Source of the DNA: an uncultured Lachnospiraceae bacterium | Lineage (GTDB): Bacteria; Bacillota; Clostridia; Lachnospirales; Lachnospiraceae | Assembly: GCA_947629585.1 (NCBI GenBank) | Contig: CANREH010000003.1 | Span: 1-64,000, forward strand | DNA: 64,000 bases | Reading direction: 5' to 3' | Shown here: in pieces, positions 24,098 through 32,150 of the stretch | How the letters are laid out: each line of letters opens with the position of its first letter | Position numbering within the stretch: the first letter of the stretch is position 1 | The notes under the pieces: model-generated | Seen by the model: the letters and a program-made list of their open reading frames with translations, nothing else | Databases searched by the model: none | What the model was told of the DNA's origin: nothing | Made by a program: the position numbers and the translations under genes

Positions 24098-24508
24098 ATG
24101 AAATACTATGGAATCAAAGAGGCAGCGAAGAGAACAGGACTAACAGCGTATACATTGCGTTATTATGACAAAATGGGGCTTTTGCCGTTTGTAGAACGCT
24201 CGGAATCAGGGCTTCGGAAATTTAAAGAAGAAGATTTTGAGTGGATAGACACCATAAACTGTCTGAAAGACACAGGAATGAAACTGGAGGATATCAGGAC
24301 TTTTATAGAATGGAGCATGGCGGGGGATTCCACCCTGGAGAGGAGGCTTGAGATGTTCCGGGAACGAAAGAGGGATGTGGAAAACCAAATCAGGAAGCTT
24401 CAGAATACGATGAAAAACATAGAATGTAACATTCAATATTATGAGATGGCAGTAGAAGCCGGAACCGAGGAAGCCCAAAAGCGTACCCAGAAGAAAAAAA
24501 CGTTTTAG
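24098..24508 (+). CDS. MerR-family transcriptional regulator
   Basis: A 136-residue MerR-type regulator. The winged helix at residues 1-70 carries GIKEAAKRTGLTAYTLRYYDKMGLL, and the TGMKLEDIRTFIEW helix is typical of the AdhR/NmlR-like subgroup. A dimerisation coiled coil follows at about 80-125. There is no Cys-rich metal-binding tail, which suggests a non-metal signal. Start ATG 24098 follows AAGGAGG. The gene is followed by a perfect palindrome inside the promoter region of the neighbouring lacI-type gene. What it controls is unknown. Confidence 0.88.
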   Translation: MKYYGIKEAAKRTGLTAYTLRYYDKMGLLPFVERSESGLRKFKEEDFEWIDTINCLKDTGMKLEDIRTFIEWSMAGDSTLERRLEMFRERKRDVENQIRKLQNTMKNIECNIQYYEMAVEAGTEEAQKRTQKKKTF

Positions 24509-24572
24509 CGGGATTCGTCAAAGTGCATAAAAAATTTTTATTTACAGTAAAATATGTTGACTTTTTTCCAGT

Positions 24573-24586
24573 TAGAGTGTACTCTA
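24573..24586 (+). promoter_or_regulatory. Palindromic operator in the promoter region of the LacI-type gene
   Basis: TAGAGTGTACTCTA consists of perfect 6-bp arms around GT. A TATAAT (24585-24590) overlaps its right end and a TTGACT (24557-24562) lies upstream, with an over-long 22-bp gap. Such stretched spacers with GAGT..ACTC palindromes are typical targets of AdhR/NmlR-like MerR regulators, and such a gene lies directly upstream. Autoregulation by the LacI-type protein is the alternative. Confidence 0.5.
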
Positions 24587-24618
24587 TAATTAACATCATA
24601 TATCCTATGGAGGTAAAA

Positions 24619-25629
24619 ATGGCCAAAGCAGTGAAATTGGCGGATATCGCCAAGGAGCTGGGGGTTAGCACTGTTACCGTATCGAATGCTCTTCTGGGGA
24701 AAAAGGGCGTCAGTGAAAAAATGCGGAAACTTATATGGAAAAAGGCACAGGAAATGGGGTATGTCAAATCTGCGGTAATGGCAGCGCAGGCGGAACCGGA
24801 AGGACATTTTCATGTCAGCATTTTGATTTCAGAGAAGTATCTTGACAGCCAGTATTCTTTTTACTGGCAGATGTATCAGTATCTTGCGGCTTTGATTTCC
24901 AAAAAAGGGCATTTTGCGATTTTGGAGATTATCAGCAAGGAGAGCGAATCGCTTTCCGAACTGCCGCATATCCTGACGGAAAAACAGATCGACGGCATCA
25001 TTGTTATTGGAGAAATGGACAAAGCGTATCTGGCGAAGATAGAGCAGAACAATATTCTGCCTATCCTGTGCCTGGGCTTTTATATCCCGGAGCTGCACTG
25101 GGACGCTATTGTGGCGGACAACTATTTCGGGATGTACGAGTTAACCAATTACATGATTGCGAACGGGAAGAGACGGCTTGCTTTTGTAGGCGACATTTTC
25201 AGCGCAGGCGGGGATATGAACCGTTATATGGGATTTTGCAGAGCTATGGTGGAGCATAGGATTATCCTGGAAGAAAATCTTATGTTTATAGAAAAAGGCC
25301 TGGATTTTTCCCAGATAGCAAAAAGGCTCCTTTCCGAAATGGTAGACGGGGTAATCTGTGTGAACGACAAGACAGCGGAGCTGATGATTGCGGCTTTCAG
25401 CCAGCTTGGAGCCGCTGTCCCGGAACAGATTTCCATCACCGGTTTTGATAATTTCTGTTTTGACTGGACAATCCATGACAGACTGACAACATACGAGGCG
25501 GATACGGAAAAGATGGCAGAGGAAGCGTTGAGCTTGCTGTTAAAAAAGATTCGTGGGCAGGAAGAGAGAGAAAATGTTTATGTGGTTCCTGGCAGGCTGG
25601 TGAAAAGAAAGAGTGTAAAAGAGATTTAG
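24619..25629 (+). CDS. LacI-family transcriptional regulator
   Basis: A 336-residue repressor. The N-terminal HTH VKLADIAKELGVSTVTVSNALLG is of the LacI class and the rest is a periplasmic-binding-protein-like sensor (DGIIVIGEMD, GICVND-type and ISITGFDNF blocks). Start ATG 24619 (MAKAVKLADI) follows GGAGG. The neighbouring genes are not sugar-utilisation genes, so the effector and targets cannot be inferred from context. It probably ends its own transcript ahead of the rplS promoter, although no clear terminator was seen. Confidence 0.92.
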   Translation: MAKAVKLADIAKELGVSTVTVSNALLGKKGVSEKMRKLIWKKAQEMGYVKSAVMAAQAEPEGHFHVSILISEKYLDSQYSFYWQMYQYLAALISKKGHFAILEIISKESESLSELPHILTEKQIDGIIVIGEMDKAYLAKIEQNNILPILCLGFYIPELHWDAIVADNYFGMYELTNYMIANGKRRLAFVGDIFSAGGDMNRYMGFCRAMVEHRIILEENLMFIEKGLDFSQIAKRLLSEMVDGVICVNDKTAELMIAAFSQLGAAVPEQISITGFDNFCFDWTIHDRLTTYEADTEKMAEEALSLLLKKIRGQEERENVYVVPGRLVKRKSVKEI

Positions 25630-25638
25630 ACAAAGATT

Positions 25639-25666
25639 TTGCTTGCATTTTCCAATCGTCTATGTT
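25639..25666 (+). promoter_or_regulatory. Promoter of rplS
   Basis: TTGCTT (25639-25644), a 16-bp spacer, and TATGTT (25661-25666). Predicted transcription start is near 25673. Confidence 0.55.
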
Positions 25667-25672
25667 AAAGTA

Positions 25673-25772
25673 GGCGTTGTGGTTTCCACAGACATCACAA
25701 TGGATGGTCCTCTTTTGCATGGGTTACGGGCCCTGGCATTACAGAACATCCAAAGATTGAAGGAGGTTCATA
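25673..25772 (+). promoter_or_regulatory. Probable ribosomal protein L19 leader
   Basis: The roughly 100-nt 5' UTR of rplS folds into a small hairpin (TGTGG/CCACA) and a larger structure closed by GGATG (25701-25705) and CATCC, with TGCATGGG...CCCTGGCA inside. Low-GC Gram-positive bacteria are known to have an L19 autoregulatory leader at this place; identity was not tested by covariance. Confidence 0.5.
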
Positions 25773-26120
25773 ATGAACGATATTATTAAAGACATTGAAG
25801 CTGCTCAGATGAAAGCAGACGTAGCTGATTTCCGCGTTGGCGATACTGTGAAGGTATACGCTAAGGTAAAGGAAGGTACCCGTGAAAGAACTCAGGTTTT
25901 TGAAGGAACAGTGCTGAAGAGACAGAACGGCGGATGCCGCGAGACATTTACCGTCCGCAAGACTTCAAATGGGATTGGTGTTGAAAAGACATGGCCATTA
26001 CATTCTCCAATTGTAGAAAAGATTGAAGTAGTGCGCAAGGGTAAAGTCAGAAGAGCAAAACTGTTCTATTTAAGAGATAGAGTTGGTAAGGCTGCAAAAG
26101 TAAAAGAACGTGTAAAATAA
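25773..26120 (+). CDS. rplS: 50S ribosomal protein L19
   Basis: A 115-residue L19, located at the 30S-50S interface. Recognisable blocks are [34 protein letters not shown]-like [15 protein letters not shown] and [18 protein letters not shown]. Start ATG follows AAGGAGG. The gene heads a conserved block that continues with lepB, rbgA, rnhB, ylqH and yraN. A GC-rich hairpin directly after the gene may terminate or attenuate transcription before lepB. Trailing trmD and rimM neighbours of other Firmicutes are absent upstream here. Confidence 0.98.
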   Translation: MNDIIKDIEAAQMKADVADFRVGDTVKVYAKVKEGTRERTQVFEGTVLKRQNGGCRETFTVRKTSNGIGVEKTWPLHSPIVEKIEVVRKGKVRRAKLFYLRDRVGKAAKVKERVK

Positions 26121-26138
26121 TATCAGTATCGTATTGAC

Positions 26139-26175
26139 GGGAAAAGGGGCGCGTTATGCCCCTTTTCCTGCTTTT
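26139..26175 (+). terminator. Terminator or attenuator between rplS and lepB
   Basis: A perfect 11-bp stem GGAAAAGGGGC/GCCCCTTTTCC with a 7-base loop is followed by TGCTTTTATG, a moderate U-run. Confidence 0.65.
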
Positions 26176-26244
26176 ATGCGGGCAGGGGCCAGGTGGCAGC
26201 CTGCTTGTCAGTTTGGCATTTTTAATAAGGAAAGAGGGAAGCCT

Positions 26245-26856
26245 ATGGCAGGAAGGAAGCAGAACAGCCGCCTTTTGCTGGAAGAAGAGCCGGCGGGGGG
26301 CAGGCGCCTTCTGACGGAAATCATACTGTGGATTTTGGAAATTGCCGTGGCCATTTTGCTGGGATTTCTTTTAGTAAGGTTTGGAATCGAGAGAATGACC
26401 GTGAGCGGTTCTTCTATGGAAGGCGTCCTGCAGGATGAAGACAGCGTGATTATAGAGAAGATAACAGGAAAATTCAGGGGATACAAACGGTTTGACGTGA
26501 TTGCTTTTAAGCAGGACGGCACAGAGCATAATTATTATAATATTAAACGCGTCCTCGGGCTTCCGGGGGAGACAGTCCAGATTATCAAAGGCAGCGTCTA
26601 TATTAACGGGGAGCTTTTGGAAGATGAATTTGCCGGGGACGGCATGGCAAACGCCGGAGTTGCGTCCAAAGAAATTGTGTTGGAAGAAAACGAGTATTTT
26701 GTCCTGGGCGATAACAGGAATAACAGCGAAGACAGCCGCTTTGCCAATGTCGGGAATGTCGTGAAATCAGATATTATAGGAAAGGTTCTGCTCCGCCTGT
26801 CGCCGGACTTTGCGGTGATTCCCCTGTTAAAGCCGAAGCAGGAGGAAGAAGAATGA
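26245..26856 (+). CDS. lepB: Signal peptidase I
   Basis: A 203-residue type I signal peptidase that removes signal peptides at the outer face of the membrane. One TM helix at about 24-46 is followed by box B SGSSMEGVL (catalytic Ser), box D NIKRVLGLPG (catalytic Lys) and box E GDNRNNSEDSR. Start ATG 26245 follows AGAGGGAAG; earlier in-frame starts lack a site. The stop overlaps the start of rbgA by four bases (ATGA), indicating coupling. In many Clostridia lepB sits in exactly this place. Confidence 0.95.
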   Translation: MAGRKQNSRLLLEEEPAGGRRLLTEIILWILEIAVAILLGFLLVRFGIERMTVSGSSMEGVLQDEDSVIIEKITGKFRGYKRFDVIAFKQDGTEHNYYNIKRVLGLPGETVQIIKGSVYINGELLEDEFAGDGMANAGVASKEIVLEENEYFVLGDNRNNSEDSRFANVGNVVKSDIIGKVLLRLSPDFAVIPLLKPKQEEEE

Positions 26857-27695
26857 ATGTACAATGGTATCCGGGGCATATGACGAAGGCAAAGCGCATG
26901 ATGCAGGAGGATATGAAGCTGGTGGATCTCGTGATGGAAATTTTGGACGCAAGAGTTCCGTGCGCCAGCCGCAATCCTGATATTAATGAGCTTGCAGGGA
27001 ATAAGGCAAGGCTGGTACTGCTCAATAAGTCCGATCTTGCGGACGAGAAAAAAACGGCGCAGTGGAAGCAGCGGCTGGAAGCAGAAGGGATGTATGCTGC
27101 CTTAATCAATTCCAGAAACGGGAAAGGGGTCAGGGCGGTTCATGAGATTATAAAAGAGGCATGCCGGGAGAAGCTGGAGCGGGATCAGAAAAAAGGAATT
27201 AAAAACAGGCCGGTGCGGGCGATGGTCGTCGGAATCCCTAATGTCGGAAAATCGACGTTTATCAATAGTTTTGCAGGAAAAGCCTGTACAAAGACGGGAA
27301 ACAAGCCCGGGGTGACAAAAGGAAAACAGTGGATCCGCCTGAATAAAGATGTGGAGCTTTTGGACACGCCGGGAATCCTCTGGCCGAAGTTTGAAGATCC
27401 AAAAACAGGGCTGTTACTGGCATTGATTGGCTCGATAAAAGATGAGATTATGGATATTACGGAGCTTGCTGTGGAGCTTTTAAAGCTGTTAATAGAAGAA
27501 TATCCGCAGACATTGATCGACAGATACGGCGCAGAGCTTGGGGAAAGTGACAATTTGCCGTTATCCGTGCTGGAGCAGATTGCCGTAAGGCGCTCCTGCT
27601 TGTTAAAAGGCGGCGGGCTGGACTATGACAGGGCGGCGGCGCTGTTAATGGAAGAGTTCCGCAGCGGACGGCTGGGAAGGATCAGCCTGGAATAA
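26853..27695 (+). CDS. rbgA: Ribosome biogenesis GTPase RbgA (YlqF)
   Basis: A 280-residue circularly permuted GTPase needed for late 50S assembly. The G motifs appear in permuted order: G4 NKSDL at about 58-62, G1 GIPNVGKST at about 128-136, then G3 DTPG at about 168. The N-terminal QWYPGHMTKA block is characteristic. It overlaps lepB by four bases. The C-terminal helical domain is complete (GGLDYDRAAALLMEEFRSGRLGRISLE). Confidence 0.97.
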   Translation: MNVQWYPGHMTKAKRMMQEDMKLVDLVMEILDARVPCASRNPDINELAGNKARLVLLNKSDLADEKKTAQWKQRLEAEGMYAALINSRNGKGVRAVHEIIKEACREKLERDQKKGIKNRPVRAMVVGIPNVGKSTFINSFAGKACTKTGNKPGVTKGKQWIRLNKDVELLDTPGILWPKFEDPKTGLLLALIGSIKDEIMDITELAVELLKLLIEEYPQTLIDRYGAELGESDNLPLSVLEQIAVRRSCLLKGGGLDYDRAAALLMEEFRSGRLGRISLE

Positions 27696-27702
27696 ATCTA
27701 TA

Positions 27703-27731
27703 TTGACTTTATATGCTAATTGTATTACACT
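27703..27731 (+). promoter_or_regulatory. Promoter of Rpn-family gene copy 2
   Basis: TTGACT (27703-27708), 17-bp spacer, TACACT (27726-27731). Confidence 0.65.
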
Positions 27732-27782
27732 ATTGATTAAGAAAAAGAATTTTTACAGAAAACAAAGAACGGAGGCAGAATC

Positions 27783-28757
27783 TTGGCTGATTCAAAAGAA
27801 ACAAAAGAAACAAAAGAAACAGAAAACCCAGCAGAAATAACCATTTCGGGGGATTCCCGGCAGACACATGAATTAAGCAGGTACATCAACAGCAAATACC
27901 AGGATTCCGTATTCAAGGATCTGTTTAAAAGCAGTAAAAATCTGCTTGATTTGTACCGGACACTGCACCCGGAAGACTCCCTTATAAAGGAAGAAGACTT
28001 AACCCTGATTACCATTAAGAACGTCCTCTCCAACGGTGTCTATAACGATGTGGCATTCCAGGCAAAGGACAGGATCATGATTCTGTTCGAGCATCAGTCG
28101 TCCATAAACTGGAACATGCCTCTGCGCCTGCTGATTTATTATGCAGAGGAAATCATGGGCTATCTGCGGCAGGAAGGGGAATCCCTGCACCAGAAGGACC
28201 GGATTTTACTTCCTGCGGTAGAGTTTTATGTCGTATACAGCGGGAGCGAAAAATGGGACGTGACCAGGCTGTGCCTGTCAGATTCTTTTAAGGAAAAGAA
28301 CGGATTCCTGGAACTAACAGTAAAAGTAATCCATAAAAATGATTACAGGGAAAGTATCCTGGATGACTACCTGACGTTTATTTATAAAGTGAAAGAAAAC
28401 ATAAACACCTATGGGCGGGATGAAAAAAACATCCGCCAGGCCGTTCTGGAGGCAATTGATTACTGTATGGAAAATAATATCTTAGCCGGATACCTGGCAG
28501 ACAGAAAGAGGGAGGTTTTTGGCATGTTGATGAATGAAATATCTGTAGACGAATTTGGTGAAATCAGGGAACGGGAAGGTGAATCAAGGGGTCGAAGGGA
28601 AGGACGGAAAGAAGGACGTCGGGAAGAAGAAGCGAGATTTATCATAAGCATGTATAGGAAAGGCTATACTCTGGAGCAGATCGCTGGCGTGGCAGAAAAA
28701 AGCGTGGAAGAAATTGAAGCCGTCATTTCTCAGAAAGAGCTTATGCCCACAGTCTAA
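27783..28757 (+). CDS. Rpn-family PD-(D/E)XK nuclease / putative transposase (copy 2)
   Basis: A 324-residue close paralogue of the protein at 3968, with long identical stretches (ELSRYINSKYQDSVFKDLF, LTLITIKNVLSNGVYNDVAFQ, LFEHQSS.NWNMPLRLLIYYAEEIMGYLR). The N-terminal ETKETKETE block and the C-terminal RGRREGRKEGRREEEAR segment replace the GEAR units. It starts at TTG with GGAGG upstream. It interrupts the rbgA-rnhB gene order normally seen together, and it has its own promoter, both consistent with acquisition. Degenerate coding remnant follows at 28793. Confidence 0.85.
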   Translation: MADSKETKETKETENPAEITISGDSRQTHELSRYINSKYQDSVFKDLFKSSKNLLDLYRTLHPEDSLIKEEDLTLITIKNVLSNGVYNDVAFQAKDRIMILFEHQSSINWNMPLRLLIYYAEEIMGYLRQEGESLHQKDRILLPAVEFYVVYSGSEKWDVTRLCLSDSFKEKNGFLELTVKVIHKNDYRESILDDYLTFIYKVKENINTYGRDEKNIRQAVLEAIDYCMENNILAGYLADRKREVFGMLMNEISVDEFGEIREREGESRGRREGRKEGRREEEARFIISMYRKGYTLEQIAGVAEKSVEEIEAVISQKELMPTV

Positions 28758-28792
28758 TTAGTTAATCTTTTCATCCTTAAAGTAAAAAAGCT

Positions 28793-28853
28793 GAAATAGA
28801 GAGGCTGAAGCGGCAGTTGGAAGAATTTATGAAAAAAGAAAAGGAAAATTGAG
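28793..28853 (+). pseudogene. Possible remnant of an Rpn-type 3' end
   Basis: After in-frame stops, about 20 codons read KAEIERLKRQLEEFMKKEKEN before a TGA. This is a charged coiled-coil tail of the type that ends many Rpn-family proteins, but it has no start and no upstream open frame. A gene fragment is inferred. Confidence 0.35.
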
Positions 28854-28894
28854 CATAAAATCTTATTTTTTAGAAGGAATGGCAAAATTTACCT

Positions 28895-29653
28895 ATGAAA
28901 GAAAACTTAAAGAATATTAAAGAAAGCTTTGAAAATGCCGATATAAACCATATCGTGGATCTGTTGAGGCATTACCGGGCGGATTCGAGAGCAGGGGTGC
29001 AGAGGCTGGTAAGCCAATATGAAAGAAAGCTGGCGCTTTTGGAAAAAGAAAAAGAGCGTATCTGGAAAATGTACGCTTATGAAAGAAAGTACCGGCAGTT
29101 TTCTTTGATCTGCGGCGTGGATGAAGCAGGCCGCGGCCCGCTTGCAGGCCCGGTGACAGCCGGCGCCGTCATTCTGGATCCGGAAAAAGAAATCCTGTAT
29201 CTTAACGATTCCAAGCAGCTTTCCGAGAAAAAGAGGGAAGAGCTGTATGAGGAAATCATGGAAAAGGCGGTTTCTGCTGCCACAGCAGAAGCGGATTGGA
29301 AGCGGATTGACGAGATCAATATCCTGCAGGCGGATTTTGAAGCCATGCGGGAAGCCATTGGGAAATTATCCCCGGCTCCGGATTTGCTGTTGAATGATGC
29401 CGTTACCATTCCGGGCATTGCTGTCCGCCAGATTCCGATTGTCCATGGGGATGCGTTAAGCGCAAGCATTGCAGCGGCGAGCATTGTGGCGAAGGTCACG
29501 AGGGATCGGCAGATGAAGGAATATGATAAGCTTTATCCGGAATATGGGTTTGCTTCCAATAAAGGATATGGGACAAAGGAACATATTCAGGCGATTAAGA
29601 AATACGGTCCTTCGCCGATTCACAGAAGGAGTTTTCTTAAAAATTTTTTATAA
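28895..29653 (+). CDS. rnhB: Ribonuclease HII
   Basis: A 252-residue RNase HII that cuts the RNA strand of RNA-DNA hybrids and single ribonucleotides in DNA. The catalytic block GVDEAGRGPLAGPV (about 74-87) supplies the Asp and Glu; DSKQLSEKKR and NDAVTIPG-type acidic strand follow, and the C-terminal GYGTKEHIQAIKKYGPSPIHRRSF is conserved. The about 70-residue N-terminal extension is usual for Firmicutes RnhB. In the usual order it follows rbgA directly; here the Rpn gene lies between. Confidence 0.96.
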   Translation: MKENLKNIKESFENADINHIVDLLRHYRADSRAGVQRLVSQYERKLALLEKEKERIWKMYAYERKYRQFSLICGVDEAGRGPLAGPVTAGAVILDPEKEILYLNDSKQLSEKKREELYEEIMEKAVSAATAEADWKRIDEINILQADFEAMREAIGKLSPAPDLLLNDAVTIPGIAVRQIPIVHGDALSASIAAASIVAKVTRDRQMKEYDKLYPEYGFASNKGYGTKEHIQAIKKYGPSPIHRRSFLKNFL

Positions 29654-29702
29654 AGGATAAGGGGGAATCGATATCGGGGAGACGGAAGAAGAGCAACGGG
29701 AA

Positions 29703-29978
29703 GTGAAGGCAAAGACGGCGGTTGCCCTGTCGTATGAGCTTGGGGATGAAGCGCCGAAGGTGGTCGCGTCGGGACGCGGCTATCTGGCGGAGAAGATTAT
29801 TGAGAAGGCAAAGGAAAGCGATGTGCCATTGCATAAGGATTCCAAGCTTGCCGGGACGCTTTCCAAGCTGGAAATCGGAGAGTGCATCCCGCCCCAGCTT
29901 TATGAGGTTGTGGCGGAAATCCTGGTGTTTGTGGACAGGGTGGATAAGATTAAGGAGCAGTTAAATGGCAGGAAATAA
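29703..29978 (+). CDS. ylqH: FlhB C-terminal-domain-like protein (YlqH family)
   Basis: A 91-residue stand-alone homologue of the cytoplasmic FlhB/EscU C-terminal domain, as in B. subtilis YlqH. The blocks AVALSYELGDEAPKVVASGRGYLAEKIIEKA and LSKLEIGECIPPQLYEVVAEILVFV match this domain. The NPTH autocleavage motif is absent. The listed start GTG 29703 has only a weak GGGAA upstream. A good AAGGGGG at 29657 precedes an in-frame stretch with no ATG, GTG or TTG, so either the GTG is used or the start is unusual. It overlaps yraN by 14 bp. Confidence 0.8.
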   Translation: MKAKTAVALSYELGDEAPKVVASGRGYLAEKIIEKAKESDVPLHKDSKLAGTLSKLEIGECIPPQLYEVVAEILVFVDRVDKIKEQLNGRK

Positions 29979-30324
29979 ACGGCTGCTTGGAGCACAGAAA
30001 GAGCGTGCTGCAGAAGAGTATTTAAAAAGCCGGGGATTTCAGGTGATTGACAGAAATTTTTCCTGTCGTCAGGGAGAAATCGACCTCATCGCTGTTTCAC
30101 CGGAAAAAGAACTTGCCTTCATTGAAGTAAAATATCGTTCCGGGGTAAGCTGCGGGCTTCCAGAAGAAGCTGTGGACAGGAAAAAGCAGAGGAAAATACA
30201 AAAAACAGCCAGATATTACCTGTTCTGCCATGGCTGCCCGGAGAATACGCCCTGCCGGTACGACGTGGTCTGCATTTTGGGTAATTCCATCAAATTATAT
30301 GAAAATGCTTTTGGGTATTTTTGA
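29965..30324 (+). CDS. yraN: YraN/UPF0102 family nuclease-like protein
   Basis: A 119-residue protein of the UPF0102 family, a compact PD-(D/E)XK nuclease-like fold. It has GAQKERAAEEYLKSRGFQVIDRNF, then the E.D.I..KE-type core QGEIDLIAVSPEKELAFIEVKYRS with the EVK catalytic signature. It is translationally coupled to the preceding gene. Homologues often lie next to rnhB or the dpr genes; the function is unresolved. Confidence 0.93.
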   Translation: MAGNKRLLGAQKERAAEEYLKSRGFQVIDRNFSCRQGEIDLIAVSPEKELAFIEVKYRSGVSCGLPEEAVDRKKQRKIQKTARYYLFCHGCPENTPCRYDVVCILGNSIKLYENAFGYF

Positions 30325-30436
30325 TAATTTTGTTCCAAAAAGAGCGATAAAAAAGTGTTAATTTAGCATAAAAAGGAGCAAAAAAACAAATTTTATTTGG
30401 TAAAATGATGGAAATGGTTGAATTATAAAAAAAGGC

Positions 30437-30465
30437 TGTACATTTGAGATTTATCGTGCTATAAT
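30437..30465 (+). promoter_or_regulatory. Promoter of the secreted Lys-rich protein gene
   Basis: TGTACA (30437-30442), 17-bp spacer, and an extended -10 TGC-TATAAT (TATAAT at 30460-30465). Confidence 0.65.
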
Positions 30466-30507
30466 ACACACGATAATAAAAATGAGCATTATTTAAGGAG
30501 GATTATT

Positions 30508-32034
30508 ATGCGTAAGGAAAATCTTTTCAGAAACAAAGCAACCAAGAGTCTGGTAGCGGCATTGGCAGTTGTCATGGCAGCAGCTATGGTGCCGGCAAAT
30601 GCTGACGCAGCATCCAAAAATCTCGTGATTGCAAAAGGGGACGCAGCAAAGTTAACGACGGTTGCAGGTTCTAAGCTTAAGAAGGGAACTTACAAAGCAA
30701 AGAATAAGAAAGTTTCTGTCAACAAAAAAGGTAAAGTAACAGCAAAGAAGACAGGTACTGTGAAGGTAACTGCTGTAACAAAGAAGGGCAAGAAGGTTAC
30801 TACAAAGGTTAAGGTAGTAGGCGCTCCAACTATCAGCAAGAAGAATGTTACCATCAAGAAGGGCAACAGCAAGGCTCTCAGTGTAAATAAGAAGGGCGCT
30901 AAGTACTTAAAGGTTACTTACAAGAGCAGCAACACAAAGGTAGCTAAGGTTAACAAGAAGGGTAAGATTACTGCTGTTAAGAAGGGCAGCGCAATCATTA
31001 CCGCTACTGTAAAGGGGTATTCCAAGAAGTGGAAGCTTCAGTGCTCTGTTAAGGTAAAGAAGGCAGGCAGTACAAATCAAACACCATCGGATAACCAAAC
31101 ACCATCGGATAACCAAACACCATCGGATAACCAAACACCATCGGATAACCAAACACCATCGGATAACCCAACAGTAACGACACCGGAAGCAGTTACTCCT
31201 GGCGGTAGCCCATCATATGGCGGTGGCGGCGGAAGCTATAATAGTTATGCATCATCAAAAACGAGTCAGAACGTTTATATTACTCCTTCTACAAAGACAG
31301 TTAAAGTTACTATTAATGGTAATGGTATAAACGAGGTGCTTTTCTTTGATAAACCGGAAATGGGACAGGTTGCTAAATATGCTAGTAAAGAGTTTCATGT
31401 GACATTTGAGGACGGGTCTAAAGAGACTATAAATGTAGCAAACGTAGATAAAGATATGGTAACTAAAACACTTTCGTTTAGCATTAAAAATGGATTATAT
31501 GTAATTTCAATAAAAGCATTAGAGTATAGCGAGGATGCAGGAACAGCAACAGTTACTGTAACGGTAAAGACTGGCAGTGGTAGTAGTACTTTATCATCTG
31601 TTGATGCTGTGGTTTCTGAAACAATTGAGGTAGGAGAAAGGGAAAAGACACCGGCGAAGCCGGTTAATGCTACAGTGAAAGGCGATTTTGCAAATGTATT
31701 AACTGATGGAAAAATCAATATGGAGGATAGGCAAGTCCTTATAGATAAATTTTTTGAGAGTGAAACTGGTACGATAGAAAATGTTGATTTAGGTGGTACT
31801 AAAGCTAATATTACGCCAGAAGAGACATTAGTAGATGATCCAGATTTAAAAGAACATCTGAAAGCAATTGACAATGAGAGTGAGGGCATAAATCTTAAGG
31901 AAGAGATAGCAAAGGATACAAATCATACAAAATATCCTTATCTTGGAGTAATGGAAATTGAAGGAGAAGGAAAGTGTGATGTTTATTTAGTAAATTATGC
32001 AAAACAGGAAATTTTTACAATTGCTAAAAACTGA
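30508..32034 (+). CDS. Secreted Lys-rich Ig-like repeat protein
   Basis: A 508-residue secreted protein. Signal peptide residues 1-33 (ATKSLVAALAVVMAAAMVPANADAA) are followed by two or more Lys-rich BIG2-like Ig domains (about 40-190, with KVSVNKKGKVTAKKTGTVKVTA and KVAKVNKKGKITAVKKGSAIITATV). A linker of five NQTPSD units (31075-31164) and a Gly/Ser stretch lead to a C-terminal region of about 270 residues with plainer, AT-richer coding. It has no sortase signal or membrane anchor. It has its own promoter and is followed by a terminator and the cpsB-type gene, which suggests a surface or matrix role. Confidence 0.8.
   Translation: MRKENLFRNKATKSLVAALAVVMAAAMVPANADAASKNLVIAKGDAAKLTTVAGSKLKKGTYKAKNKKVSVNKKGKVTAKKTGTVKVTAVTKKGKKVTTKVKVVGAPTISKKNVTIKKGNSKALSVNKKGAKYLKVTYKSSNTKVAKVNKKGKITAVKKGSAIITATVKGYSKKWKLQCSVKVKKAGSTNQTPSDNQTPSDNQTPSDNQTPSDNQTPSDNPTVTTPEAVTPGGSPSYGGGGGSYNSYASSKTSQNVYITPSTKTVKVTINGNGINEVLFFDKPEMGQVAKYASKEFHVTFEDGSKETINVANVDKDMVTKTLSFSIKNGLYVISIKALEYSEDAGTATVTVTVKTGSGSSTLSSVDAVVSETIEVGEREKTPAKPVNATVKGDFANVLTDGKINMEDRQVLIDKFFESETGTIENVDLGGTKANITPEETLVDDPDLKEHLKAIDNESEGINLKEEIAKDTNHTKYPYLGVMEIEGEGKCDVYLVNYAKQEIFTIAKN
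31075..31164 (+). repeat. 18-bp in-frame tandem repeat (NQTPSD x5)
   Basis: Five 18-bp units (AACCAAACACCATCGGAT, first with one change) encode a Pro/Ser/Thr-rich linker. They are nearly identical at DNA level, implying recent expansion. Confidence 0.95.
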
Positions 32035-32074
32035 GTTTATTGGTTTTGTTTGAAGAGGAAATAATTTCAATACA

Positions 32075-32106
32075 CCTGATACCTTTCGGGGTATCAGGCG
32101 TATTTT
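32075..32106 (+). terminator. Rho-independent terminator after Ig-like gene
   Basis: A 9-bp stem CCTGATACC/GGTATCAGG with a short loop, followed by CGTATTTTATG. Confidence 0.6.
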
Positions 32107-32150
32107 ATGTATGCTTTGTGTCATTCGAGATGTTGATAAGGAGGAGTTCC

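Noticed and set aside
28895..29653. rnhB as an aberrant long form
   Set aside because: The N-terminal extension of about 70 residues is usual for Firmicutes RNase HII, so nothing is odd.
31075..31164. Possible CRISPR-like repeats
   Set aside because: The 18-bp units have no spacers between them and are in frame inside a secreted protein (NQTPSD). The same holds for the 12-bp units at 4745 and 35213.
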